Shown here piece after piece: positions 20,151-28,220 of a stretch of DNA of 34,565 nt. This DNA is from Nitrospira sp. (GTDB lineage Bacteria; Nitrospirota; Nitrospiria; Nitrospirales; Nitrospiraceae), in contig JALDRG010000023.1 of assembly GCA_031315995.1 (NCBI GenBank), forward strand, positions 1 to 34,565, written 5' to 3'. The number at the start of each line of letters is the position of its first letter. Position 1 is the first letter of the stretch. Made by a program: the position numbers and the translations under genes. The notes beneath the pieces were generated by a model. The model saw nothing but the letters and a program-made list of their open reading frames with translations, had not been told where the DNA came from and made no database searches.

Positions 20151-21281
20151 ATGCAACTGCCTGTAGAGAGTGTAGAACACAGAGGGGCCACCGGGCCGGT
20201 TGCGACCGAGACGACCACGCGACTCCTCAGCAGGACTGAGTCCATGCTGGGATGGAGGCTTCGTCGAGCAGGGCTCAGCCCGCGAGAAGAGGCGGTCAGG
20301 CAGTATATCCTCACGCAGTATCCCTTGCTGGGGCGTGCGCTTGGCTGTCATGAAATCGCGAAGGCGCTTGGCTTGAACGAGCCGGGTGACGTGTCGGCCA
20401 TCCTAGAACGATTGCATGAAAAGGATCTGCTCTATCTGGACTCCGACTCTCGTGAGATTCGTCTCGCATACCCCTTTTCCACGATTCCGACAAAACATCT
20501 TGTGCAGTTTCTGGACCGGCCTTCGGAAAAGCCGATCTACGCTCCCTGTGCTGTGGATGCGCTGGGCATCTCGTTCATGATCGAGTCGTCCTGTGCGTAT
20601 TGCGAGATGCCGGTGGCCACCAAGGTGCGAGACCGGCGCATCGAGTCCTGCATCCCGGCTGAGACGGTGGTCTGGGTCGGAACCGAGTACCGCGGGCACG
20701 CGGCGGCGTCGATCTGCCCCACACTAGATTTTTTCTGTTCACCGGGGCATGCGACCGCCTGGCGGGAGGCACGACCACAGGAGGATGGTCACGTGCTGAG
20801 TGTGGGGGAAGCCCTCTACCTGGGCAAGGGGATCTTTGAGGATCTCCTGAGGCCGCGACCTGGTGCGGTGTCGTCCTTTGGCACAACGGGGTCTCCACCT
20901 GAGACGCCACACGCCGCGATGACGGTCAGCACAACCGGAGGGCTGCTGGCCGCCTTCCTCGCGTCAATCTGCTGCATCGGACCAGTCGTCTTTGCCGCCC
21001 TGGGCGTGGGTGTGGGGGCCACCGGGTTTCTGGCCAACACGGCTGGGGGCCTCAAAGCGCTGTTGCCGTACCGACCACTATTCATAGGATTGACAGCGGT
21101 GCTTCTGGGCGTCGGTTTCTATTTGGCGTACCGAAAGCCGACGCTCGGTGAGGCATCTTGTCAGGCCTGTGTGCCGGTGTCAGGTTTTCGTCCGAATCGA
21201 TGGCTGCTCTGGATCATCGCCGGCCTTGCGGTCGCGTTGATACTCGCACCCTATTGGTTGGAGCTTGCAACAGGATCATGA
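20151..21281 (+). CDS. Fused organomercurial lyase (MerB) and mercury transporter (MerT)
   Basis: 376 residues; the ATG at 20151 follows AAAGGA and GAGG. Residues about 45-110 are the winged-helix N-terminal region of MerB. Residues about 128-232 hold the catalytic domain with C133 and D136 (APCAVDAL), C148 (ESSCAYCEMP) and C189 (ASICPTLDFFCS), matching C96, D99, C117 and C159 of plasmid MerB. Residues 233-262 form a Pro/Gly/Ser/Thr-rich linker. Residues 263-371 are MerT: three membrane helices, Hg-binding CC at 274-275 (ASICCIGPVV) and a loop pair CQAC (C337, C340). The MerB part would lie in the cytoplasm, next to the transporter. No separate merB or merT exists in the window. Confidence 0.9.
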   Translation: MQLPVESVEHRGATGPVATETTTRLLSRTESMLGWRLRRAGLSPREEAVRQYILTQYPLLGRALGCHEIAKALGLNEPGDVSAILERLHEKDLLYLDSDSREIRLAYPFSTIPTKHLVQFLDRPSEKPIYAPCAVDALGISFMIESSCAYCEMPVATKVRDRRIESCIPAETVVWVGTEYRGHAAASICPTLDFFCSPGHATAWREARPQEDGHVLSVGEALYLGKGIFEDLLRPRPGAVSSFGTTGSPPETPHAAMTVSTTGGLLAAFLASICCIGPVVFAALGVGVGATGFLANTAGGLKALLPYRPLFIGLTAVLLGVGFYLAYRKPTLGEASCQACVPVSGFRPNRWLLWIIAGLAVALILAPYWLELATGS

Positions 21282-21319
21282 GCAGGCAGAACGCTGCCAC
21301 ATAGAAAGAGGTGAACCTG

Positions 21320-21730
21320 ATGAAGACGACCATGTTTCTCGTAAGCTGGATCGTGATGGGGAGTATGTTCTGGGGCGGAACTGGGGCAGAGGCCTCTCCT
21401 CAAAAGGCCGGCGCGTCTGCAAGCCAGGCCGGAGAAGTGATGACCCTGAAGATTGAGGGTTGGACCTGCGCCAGTTGCGAAAAGGACATTCGCCGTGCGC
21501 TGCTCGCCGTGCCGGGCGTGAACCGAGCAGAGGTGAGCTATGCCCGCGGCGGAGCGATCGTCGGAATCGAGCCCGGTCGAGTCACCCGCGATCAATTGGT
21601 CCAAGCCGTCGCGAGTGCAGGCAGCATCCTATCTTCCTATCGGGCCAGCGTGGTTCCGAACGGCACTCTCACGGCCAAGGCTGGCGAACAGAGTGGGGGG
21701 TGGAATTGGTTCGGGCACTTCTTGAAGTAG
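21320..21730 (+). CDS. merP: MerP-like periplasmic mercury-binding protein
   Basis: 136 residues. GAGGTG lies upstream of ATG 21320. The signal peptide ends near GAEAS. One HMA domain follows from about residue 40: MTLKIEGWTCASCEKDIRRA with C50 and C53, then VPGVNRAEVSYARGGAIV. Trp replaces the usual Met of the GMTCxxC motif. A low-complexity tail of about 35 residues (RASVVPNGTLTAKAGEQSGG and beyond) extends past the classical 72-residue mature MerP. It would collect Hg(II) in the periplasm and pass it to the MerT part of the preceding fusion. Confidence 0.88.
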   Translation: MKTTMFLVSWIVMGSMFWGGTGAEASPQKAGASASQAGEVMTLKIEGWTCASCEKDIRRALLAVPGVNRAEVSYARGGAIVGIEPGRVTRDQLVQAVASAGSILSSYRASVVPNGTLTAKAGEQSGGWNWFGHFLK

Positions 21731-21733
21731 AGG

Positions 21734-21759
21734 CTCCGGTGACCGGAGGCTTCAACGTG
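21734..21759 (+). promoter_or_regulatory. Hairpin overlapping a ribosome binding site
   Basis: CTCCGGT and ACCGGAG (21734-21748) form an inverted repeat immediately after the merP stop. The GGAGG (21745-21749) in its right arm is the best ribosome site for the GTG at 21757. Folding would hide it, so translation of the next gene could depend on unfolding by ribosomes finishing merP. Seen: the repeat and the site. Inferred: control. Confidence 0.4.
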
Positions 21760-22035
21760 GGCGCGACCATGTGGTGCAAGAGGTCTCTTGCGAGCACACT
21801 CGCCGCGCTTTTCCTCGTGGTGCTGTGGCTTCACGATGGCCACATTTTGGTTCTGCCTTCAGAGCCTGCGCTCGACGCCCAGGGCGATCCGCGCGGACAT
21901 CACCATAAAATCCTCGGCAAGGAAGCGGTGGGAGACGAAAACGTCATGGGGGCCGTGCTCGCTTATGAGAAGCAGGGTGTGCTGGTCAATTATTTGAGCA
22001 AAGAGGTGAACGTGGAATTCAGTCGGCCTCATTAA
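21757..22035 (+). CDS. Small exported or membrane-anchored protein of unknown function
   Basis: 92 residues from the GTG at 21757, chosen for the GGAGG seven bases upstream; an ATG at 21769 lies in the same frame. The N-terminus is basic, then hydrophobic (STLAALFLVVLWLHDGHILV), followed by a soluble part with HHHK and a C-terminal stretch EKQGVLVNYLSKEVNVEFSR. No family recognised. Located between merP and merA in the same direction with small gaps, so it is probably part of mercury handling. The His cluster may bind metal. Confidence 0.6.
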   Translation: MGATMWCKRSLASTLAALFLVVLWLHDGHILVLPSEPALDAQGDPRGHHHKILGKEAVGDENVMGAVLAYEKQGVLVNYLSKEVNVEFSRPH

Positions 22036-22083
22036 GGGTTCGCCTCAACTTCCATTTCCCCTCACGGACAACGGAGGTATCGT

Positions 22084-23748
22084 ATGAGCAACCGATCCTT
22101 TCTGACATTGCGCGTGGAAGGCATGACCTGCGAACGCTGCGCGTGCCACGTCACGCAGGCGCTGAAGGCCGTTCCTGGAGTGGAAGACGTCCAAATCGGC
22201 GCCTGGCGTGTAGGGCTGGCCACAGTCGTGGCAGGACCAGACGTGACGGATCGCGCGCTCCTGGAGGCTGTGCAGCGTTCCGGCTACCACGGGGTGGTCG
22301 TTGAGCGGCGCGAATTGGAACCGACTCGCACTGTTCCGTCATCGAAACATCGGGACTACGATCTAATGACGATCGGCGGCGGCTCAGCGGCCTTTGCCGC
22401 GGCGATCAAAGCTGCCGAGCTGGGCGTCACGGTCGCGATCGTCGAAAAAGACACCATTGGTGGCACCTGCGTGAACATCGGCTGTGTGCCATCAAAGACG
22501 CTCATCAAGGCCGCTGAGCTCTGTTATCACTCCGCTTATCCGCAATTCGAAGGGCTGACCGCTTGTCCGTCTCCCTCGAACTGGCAACGAGTGGTGCAGC
22601 AAAAGGACGAGCTCGTGGCCGCGTTACGTCAAGGCAAGTATGTGGACGTGGCGGCTGTGTATCCCACCATCACCATTCTGAAAGGAGACGCCACGCTTCT
22701 GGGCGGGCGCCAGGTGCGCGTCAATGGCACTGTCTATGAGCCGGAGAAGATCGTGGTCGCGACAGGCTCTTCGCCTTGGGCGCCGCCGATACCGGGACTT
22801 CACGAAGCCGGCTTTCTCACTAGCGAGCAGGCGCTCAACCTGGAGGCGCTTCCTGCGTCACTGATCATCATCGGGGGAGGCAGCATTGGGCTGGAGTTTG
22901 CGCAGCTCTTTGCCCGATTCGGTGTCCAAGTCATGGTGCTGGAAAGCGGACCACATGTGGCGAGAGCGGAGGAACCGGAGATCGGGCAAGCACTCGTTCG
23001 TTACCTCGAAGAGGAGAAGGTTCGGATCTGCACGAACGTCACAATCAGTCAGGTCGAGCGTCGAGATGGAGGCTACCTCGTGCACACCCAGACCGACGGA
23101 AAGCCGGAGGTCTGCCGGGCTGATTGCTTGCTGGTTGCGACTGGGCGCCGCCCGAACACGAGCGGGTTCGGATTGGAAGACGCCGGAGTCGCATTAGGGT
23201 CAAAAGGCGAGATCACAGTGAACGAGCACTTGCAGACAGCCAATCCCGATATCTACGCAGCCGGTGACTGCCTTGGCGATCCGATGTACGTGTATGTGGC
23301 CGCCTATGCAGGCGGTCTTGCGGCCGAGAACGCGCTCAGCGGCGTGGGCAAGGTGTTCGATCTCACGGCGTTGCCGCACGTCACCTTCACCGACCCTCAG
23401 ATCGCGAGCGTCGGCCTGACCGAGCGACAAGCGAGGGAGAAAGGGCTTCGCGTGCAAACCTCGCTGCTACCGCTTGAGCATGTCCCGAGGGCGCTGGCGT
23501 CCCGGAATACCAAAGGCCTTATTAAGCTGGTCGCTGAGGAAGAAACCGGGCGATTGGTGGGCGCACACGTTCTCGCAGCCGAAGCAGGTGAGGTGATTCA
23601 GGAGGCTACCCTCGCCATCCGATTTGGGCTGGCTGTGCAGGACGTGGCTGACACGTTTCATCCATACCTGACGATGGTCGAAGGGCTCAAACTGGCTGCG
23701 CTGACGTTCAAGAAGGATGTGAGCAAGCTGTCCTGTTGCGCTGGGTAG
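22084..23748 (+). CDS. merA: Mercuric reductase with N-terminal metal-binding domain
   Basis: 554 residues. CGGAGG seven bases before the ATG. NmerA domain at residues 5-72 with GMTCERCAC (C16, C19, plus an extra C21). FAD-binding GGGSAA (98-103), redox pair GGTCVNIGCVPSKTL (C129, C134), NADPH-binding GGGSIGLEFAQLF, second FAD motif YAAGDC. The dimer domain ends with the vicinal pair SCC (C551-C552) that delivers Hg(II) to the neighbouring active site. It reduces Hg(II) to volatile Hg(0) in the cytoplasm with NADPH. The gene is complete and last in the operon; only 32 nt separate it from the transposon end. Confidence 0.96.
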   Translation: MSNRSFLTLRVEGMTCERCACHVTQALKAVPGVEDVQIGAWRVGLATVVAGPDVTDRALLEAVQRSGYHGVVVERRELEPTRTVPSSKHRDYDLMTIGGGSAAFAAAIKAAELGVTVAIVEKDTIGGTCVNIGCVPSKTLIKAAELCYHSAYPQFEGLTACPSPSNWQRVVQQKDELVAALRQGKYVDVAAVYPTITILKGDATLLGGRQVRVNGTVYEPEKIVVATGSSPWAPPIPGLHEAGFLTSEQALNLEALPASLIIIGGGSIGLEFAQLFARFGVQVMVLESGPHVARAEEPEIGQALVRYLEEEKVRICTNVTISQVERRDGGYLVHTQTDGKPEVCRADCLLVATGRRPNTSGFGLEDAGVALGSKGEITVNEHLQTANPDIYAAGDCLGDPMYVYVAAYAGGLAAENALSGVGKVFDLTALPHVTFTDPQIASVGLTERQAREKGLRVQTSLLPLEHVPRALASRNTKGLIKLVAEEETGRLVGAHVLAAEAGEVIQEATLAIRFGLAVQDVADTFHPYLTMVEGLKLAALTFKKDVSKLSCCAG

Positions 23749-23780
23749 CGGAATTGGGACGTGAGGCAAAACCCCGGCAT

Positions 23781-23816
23781 GGCTAAATTCCAACAGAAGT
23801 ACGTAAAGTCCCACAG
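23781..23816 (+). repeat. Left terminal inverted repeat of the Tn3-family element
   Basis: 36 bp that reappear inverted at 27166-27201 and 28936-28971. It begins 32 nt after the merA stop. The outermost few bases differ from the right ends: a CCCCGG string precedes it, but with 5 extra bases compared with the right ends. Confidence 0.75.
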
Positions 23817-23855
23817 AAAACCCCCTCCAACGCCGACCCATCGCTATGCAATATA

Positions 23856-23873
23856 GGTGGGCGTGAGCCCACC
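23856..23873 (+). other. Perfect hairpin in the transposase leader
   Basis: GGTGGGC, loop GTGA, GCCCACC. It lies between the left repeat and the transposase start. It might limit read-through transcription from the mer operon into the transposase or occlude translation; no T-run follows. Confidence 0.4.
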
Positions 23874-24037
23874 GCGAGCCCTGCCCCAACACGTTTTGAC
23901 ACGGCATCATATCTTTGTCATCCAGGCTCCCGTACCATCTGCGCTACTATGCGACGGCGCTTTGTAGACTCGTTCGTGCTGGAGAGGCGCTCGTTCGGCC
24001 GTTCATAGCCCGGCACGAACGTGACGGGAGGCTTGCC

Positions 24038-27000
24038 GTGCCGCGAATGAATATTCTGCACACTGTTGAGCGAGAAGCCTTCGAGTCAGCCCCGATGTTC
24101 AATAGTTTTCAGCGCCAGCACTATTTTGATTTCCCTCACACCATCCAGCAGGCGGCCGCGAGCCTGCGCACGCCTGCCAATCAACTGTGCTTTCTCCTGA
24201 GTTGCGGGTACTTCAAAGCGAGCAAGCGCTTCTTCCCGTCGCGGACATTTCATCGGCGGGATGTTGACTACGTTGCCAGGCGGACAGGCCTGCGGCTGGG
24301 CGGGACCCACCTCGTGCGCTATCCCAAGGAGACCTCATCACGGCACCGGACATGTATCCTAAGCGTCTACGGCTTCAAGCCCTTCCACCCGCACGGCCGT
24401 CCTGTCCTTGCTGAAGAAATCGCGCGTCTGGTACGGTCCCAGCTCAAGCCCAAGGTCATCTTCTGGCGGTGTGTCGAGGTGCTGATTCGCGAGAAAATTG
24501 AAGTCCCCGGCTATTTCCCCTTAGCCGCTCATACCCTGCGTGCAATCAAGACCCAGAGTCAAACGCTGGCAGGTACCATTGAACGGACGCTGGACCCGGC
24601 GACGCGATCCGTCTTGGACGACCTGCTGACGCAGGAACCGCGCGCGGAGGAGACCGTTCCCGGCAAAACCAGTGCCTACAAGCTCACCTTAATGAAGAAG
24701 CTCTCGCAGTCGACCAACCCCTCGAAGGTCAAAGAGCGTGTGACCGATTGTAGCCTGGTTCGAGACCTGTACCATCAACTGAGCCGGGTGCTTCACACCC
24801 TCGCGCTCAAACCCCGCGGGATCCTGTATTACGCTCACACGGTGATCCGGGCGGAAATCTTTCAGATCACGCGTCGGGATGATCCGGATCGCTATCTGCA
24901 CGTGGTGGCCTTCATCGCGCATCAGTACTACAGGCTTCACGACAATTTGGTCGATGGGCTGCTCGCCAGTCTGCGGAGCTTTCAGAACGGCGCCCGCCGT
25001 GCGCACAAGGAGCAGTGTTACGCCCGCCATCAGCAACAGCACGACACACTGAGGATTCTCCTCGCAAGCCTGGAACACGGGGTCGTCGGAACTCTCACCA
25101 CCATTGGCAGTATTGCCGAGGATCGGGCACTTAGCGATGCGGAAAAAGTGACCCGCATCCGGGCCTTGCTCGCCGCGCACGATACCCGCCGCCTACTCGA
25201 GGACGATCCCGTGGCCGAACTCAAGGCGTCGCTGGTCAGTGAGTTGGGCGAGGACGATTATTATACAATCCTGGAGGCGAAGTCGGTCTGGATCCAGAAT
25301 CGCGTGAGCCCGGTCCTGAGGGCACTGACCTTTCAGGGTGAGCCCGGCGCCCGGAAATTAGTGGAGGCCATTGAGCAGTTCAAAGACCAGGACGGGGCGG
25401 TGGATCAATCGGCACCGACCGGATTCGTGGATCCGAAGGAGCGGGCCGCCGTCAACAAAGACGGCAAGTTCCGCGTCTCTCTCTACAAGGCGCTGCTCTT
25501 CCAGCACGTGCAGAGCGGAATCAAATCCGGTGCGCTGAACCTGGAACATTCCTACAAATACCGGCCTCTGGATGACTACCTGATCGACCGCGCCCGCTGG
25601 CGGCGCGAGAAACCGCAGCTGATCGAACGGGCAGGGTTGGAGGGCTTCGTCGAGCCCCGCAAGGTGCTCACGGCACTCGACGAGGCCTTATACCAGCAAT
25701 ATCTCACCACCAATCAGAAGATTGCCGAGGGGAAGAATCCCTACATCACCGTCAGGAAGACCGGCGACTTCAGCCTCGCCACACCCAAGCAAGAAGAGCA
25801 CGATGCAGAGCCCTTACAGCACTACTTTCCCGAGCACCACGTCGTGCCATTGGTGGAAGTGCTCGCCACGGCGAACCGCTTCGCTCACTACCTGGACGAA
25901 TTGCAACCCCCGCAGCAGCGGTACCACCGTGGTAAGCCCTCGGACGCCACCATCTATGCGGGGATCATCGGCATCGGCTGCGCGATTGGCCTGCGCCGTA
26001 TGATGCGCATCTCCCGCGGGATTAATGAAGACGAATTGGAGCATACGGTGAACTGGCATTTCACCCTGGATGGTCTGCAGGCGGCCAGTGATCGCGTCGT
26101 ACGCCTGATGGACCAATTGGAATTACCGAACCTGATGCGCCGCGTGCCGGATCGTCTCCATACCTCCAGTGATGGGCAGCAATTCGAGGTGCGCGTCGAG
26201 TCGCTGCACGCCAACTACTCGTTCAAATACTTCGGCAAAGAACAAGGCGTGGCCGCCTACACCTTCCGCGACGAGCGAGACGTGCTGTGGTACTCCACCG
26301 TCTTCAGCGCGGCCGAGCGGGAAAGTGCCTACGTGATCGATGGACTGATGCACAACGAGGTCGTCCACAGTGATATTCATTCGACCGACGCCTTCGGGTT
26401 CAGCGAGATGGTCTTCGCCGTGAGCCATTTGCTCGGCTTTTCCTACGCGCCTCGCTTCAAAAACCTCAAACGCCAGCGGCGCTACATCTTTAGGACCAAG
26501 AGGCCCGATCGTTCCTCCTGGACGATCAAACCCGCTGGTTACGCCGATGACGCGATGGTGATTCAGCACTGGGACGAGATCCTGCGCCTGATTGCCACCA
26601 TTAAGTTGAAGGAAGTGACGGCTTCGGATCTGTTCCGCCGGCTCAACTCGTACTCGAAACAGCACGCGCTGTATCGGGCACTGAAGGCCTTTGGACAAGT
26701 CCCGAAATCACTGGTTATTCTCCAGGTCATCGACAATCCCGTGTTGAGACAAGCGATCGAAAAGCAGCTGGACCGGATCGAACACGTGCACCGCTTCACG
26801 CGGGCTATCTCGGTCGGCAACCCGCGAGAGTTTCTCCAGGCGGAGGAAGAAGACCAGGAGCTGGAGGAAGCGTGCAAACGGCTCATCAAGAACTGTATCA
26901 TCTGCTGGAATTATCTCTATCTGTCCCAAAAGCTGGAGGAGACCACAGAGCCCGCCGACCGCGAAGCCTTGCTCGATGCGGTAGCCCACGGCTCGGCAGC

Positions 27001-27142
27001 GGTCTGGCGGCACCTGAACCTGCTGGGCGAATATGATTTTTCTGACGAACAGCTACGGGATAGCGTTGGAATCCGGCTCCCAAAATTGACCTCCTCAACA
27101 GGTCCCAAATTTGGGGGCGAGCCAATCGTCTTCTCTCCTTGA
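24038..27142 (+). CDS. tnpA: Tn3-family transposase
   Basis: About 1034 residues from the GTG at 24038, chosen because GGGAGG lies six bases before it; the open frame continues upstream to 23915, but that part does not look like the family. The N-terminal DUF4158-like region (MNILHTVEREAFESAPMFNS; LCFLLSCGYFKASKRFF) is followed by the large DDE domain: Asp in HTSSDGQQFEV, Asp in DIHSTDAFGFSEM with HLLGFSYAPRFKNL, and Glu in the region GNPREF. The frame is intact, so transposition could still occur. The last codons lie inside the 80-bp repeat that recurs at 28897. Confidence 0.93.
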   Translation: MPRMNILHTVEREAFESAPMFNSFQRQHYFDFPHTIQQAAASLRTPANQLCFLLSCGYFKASKRFFPSRTFHRRDVDYVARRTGLRLGGTHLVRYPKETSSRHRTCILSVYGFKPFHPHGRPVLAEEIARLVRSQLKPKVIFWRCVEVLIREKIEVPGYFPLAAHTLRAIKTQSQTLAGTIERTLDPATRSVLDDLLTQEPRAEETVPGKTSAYKLTLMKKLSQSTNPSKVKERVTDCSLVRDLYHQLSRVLHTLALKPRGILYYAHTVIRAEIFQITRRDDPDRYLHVVAFIAHQYYRLHDNLVDGLLASLRSFQNGARRAHKEQCYARHQQQHDTLRILLASLEHGVVGTLTTIGSIAEDRALSDAEKVTRIRALLAAHDTRRLLEDDPVAELKASLVSELGEDDYYTILEAKSVWIQNRVSPVLRALTFQGEPGARKLVEAIEQFKDQDGAVDQSAPTGFVDPKERAAVNKDGKFRVSLYKALLFQHVQSGIKSGALNLEHSYKYRPLDDYLIDRARWRREKPQLIERAGLEGFVEPRKVLTALDEALYQQYLTTNQKIAEGKNPYITVRKTGDFSLATPKQEEHDAEPLQHYFPEHHVVPLVEVLATANRFAHYLDELQPPQQRYHRGKPSDATIYAGIIGIGCAIGLRRMMRISRGINEDELEHTVNWHFTLDGLQAASDRVVRLMDQLELPNLMRRVPDRLHTSSDGQQFEVRVESLHANYSFKYFGKEQGVAAYTFRDERDVLWYSTVFSAAERESAYVIDGLMHNEVVHSDIHSTDAFGFSEMVFAVSHLLGFSYAPRFKNLKRQRRYIFRTKRPDRSSWTIKPAGYADDAMVIQHWDEILRLIATIKLKEVTASDLFRRLNSYSKQHALYRALKAFGQVPKSLVILQVIDNPVLRQAIEKQLDRIEHVHRFTRAISVGNPREFLQAEEEDQELEEACKRLIKNCIICWNYLYLSQKLEETTEPADREALLDAVAHGSAAVWRHLNLLGEYDFSDEQLRDSVGIRLPKLTSSTGPKFGGEPIVFSP

Positions 27143-27206
27143 GTGACTGGGACTTGTCGAAGACGCTGTGGGACTTCACGTACCTCTATTGGAATTTAAC
27201 CGGGGG
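27127..27206. repeat. 80-bp direct repeat, copy 1 (transposase end plus right inverted repeat)
   Basis: It covers the last codons of the transposase and the 36-bp terminal repeat (27166-27201). Identical to 28897-28976 except at one base (A27188 versus G28958). This is the inner right end of the transposon. Confidence 0.93.
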
Positions 27207-27459
27207 GGAGGGCGAGCGGGACTTCTGCAATCCTGAAGTCCACGCGGGCATAGCCGTCCTCGGGGTCGCGCTGGCCGGCGTCGATTTCGTCCTGAATGTC
27301 GGCCAGGAATTCATCGAGCGCCTGCTGCGCCTCTTTGCGGGTTGTGAAGGTTTCGGGGACTTCCGTGAAGATGTTGTCTGCGGTCTCTTCGCTGACGGAC
27401 CAGGTATTGATCCAGCCGTCGCAGAGCGTCCAGGTCTGTACTTCGTAGCGTTTTTCCAT
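27196..27459 (-). CDS. Hypothetical passenger protein, 87 aa
   Basis: ATG at 27459 with AAGGAGA eight bases upstream. MEKRYEVQTWTLCDGWINTW opens a compact acidic protein with EVPETFTTRKEAQQALDEFL and ends VPLALPPG. The pattern recalls small conserved plasmid or phage-island proteins but no named family. Its last codons and TAA stop are supplied by the transposon's inverted repeat, so the natural C-terminus has probably been replaced. It lies after the terminator of the next gene, so it must have its own promoter. Confidence 0.7.
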   Translation of the reverse strand: MEKRYEVQTWTLCDGWINTWSVSEETADNIFTEVPETFTTRKEAQQALDEFLADIQDEIDAGQRDPEDGYARVDFRIAEVPLALPPG

Positions 27460-27475
27460 GATGTTTCTCCTTGTG

Positions 27476-27507
27476 AAAAAAAGGAGGAGACCGCTTACGC
27501 GGCCTCC
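27476..27507 (-). terminator. Rho-independent terminator (minus strand)
   Basis: GGAGGCCGC and GCGGTCTCC form a 9-bp stem (one G-T pair) around GTAA, followed on the minus strand by CTCC and a run of T. It includes the stop codon of the gene at 27495-27773 and separates that gene from 27196-27459. Confidence 0.8.
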
Positions 27508-27773
27508 CCTTCGGCGAGTGTTGCTCCCTGGATCGCTTCCTCGCGGAGGATTTCCTCTGCGGTCGGAAGTGTTTCCGTGACCGTCTGGTCGCTCGGGGGC
27601 ATGAGCACCTGGCGCGCGCCGTTGTTGTAGACCAGGTTGAGGCCGTCGCCCTTGCCGTGCTTGAAAGCTGCGCCGACGCGGTTCCAGTACTTCTTGCCGT
27701 TGCGGTTGACGACTTCGTAGATCACGAAGGCCGGGGCCTTCTTTGCGGTGGTTTTTGGTTTTTCGTTTGTCAT
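27495..27773 (-). CDS. Hypothetical passenger protein, 92 aa
   Basis: ATG at 27773 with AAGGAGAG upstream; the longer frame from 27812 lacks a ribosome site. Lys/Thr-rich start (MTNEKPKTTAKKAPAF), then a small beta-rich segment VIYEVVNRNGKKYWNRVGAA, FKHGKGDGLNLVYNNGARQV and an acidic tail. The middle resembles small proteins common on plasmids and integrative elements, with no known role. It lies in the segment between the two right ends of the transposon. Confidence 0.72.
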   Translation of the reverse strand: MTNEKPKTTAKKAPAFVIYEVVNRNGKKYWNRVGAAFKHGKGDGLNLVYNNGARQVLMPPSDQTVTETLPTAEEILREEAIQGATLAEGEAA

Positions 27774-28185
27774 AGTGTTCTCTCCTTGGTTTGTGTTTTC
27801 CCTTGCGGGCATGCCTCCATTAAAGCCATGCGCCAGGGCGCAGCGTCACACAGGAAAATTGGGGGAGACCTTCAGGGGGAACCGAGGCTTCCTGTTGACG
27901 CGACAAGCGCCCGCGCGTGGCAGGGGGCAAGGATGCACGGAGGGAGAATACAAACGGCTTCAAGGGGAGAGGTGACAAGAACGGGAAACGGACATCGGAA
28001 AGAAAAGTCTGCCGGCTGCCTGTTATCGGGTCGTGTTCAGAGCAATGGCAGGGGAACCGGAAGAGCGGAAAAGCGGGTTTTCAGGCAAAGGGCGGGTAAA
28101 ACGGCTCACACAATTGCCATAGGAGCGGCGATCGGGTGCGGGTGCGATGGACGGATAGGGGGAAACGAGTGGCCGAAAGAATCTG
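27774..28185. other. Stretch without a recognised gene, upstream of higBA
   Basis: About 410 nt with long plus-strand frames but no family, poor start sites and purine-rich composition on the plus strand (many GGGGA and GAAA runs). It could be an untranslated or regulatory region. Nothing else is seen apart from the higB promoter at its end. Confidence 0.4.
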
Positions 28186-28214
28186 TTGACGAGTGATGCG
28201 CTACACGCTACAGT
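28186..28214 (+). promoter_or_regulatory. higBA promoter, message predicted leaderless
   Basis: -35 TTGACG (28186-28191), 17-bp spacer, -10 TACAGT (28209-28214). The expected start site at about 28221 coincides with the higB ATG. No Shine-Dalgarno sequence is present. A TATGAT at 28220 overlaps the ATG and is less likely to be the functional box. Confidence 0.55.
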
Positions 28215-28220
28215 TGAAAT

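Noticed and set aside
27657..28196. 179-codon plus-strand frame opposite the 92-aa passenger gene and beyond
   Set aside because: It is antisense to a gene with a good ribosome site and a terminator, and has no recognisable domain.
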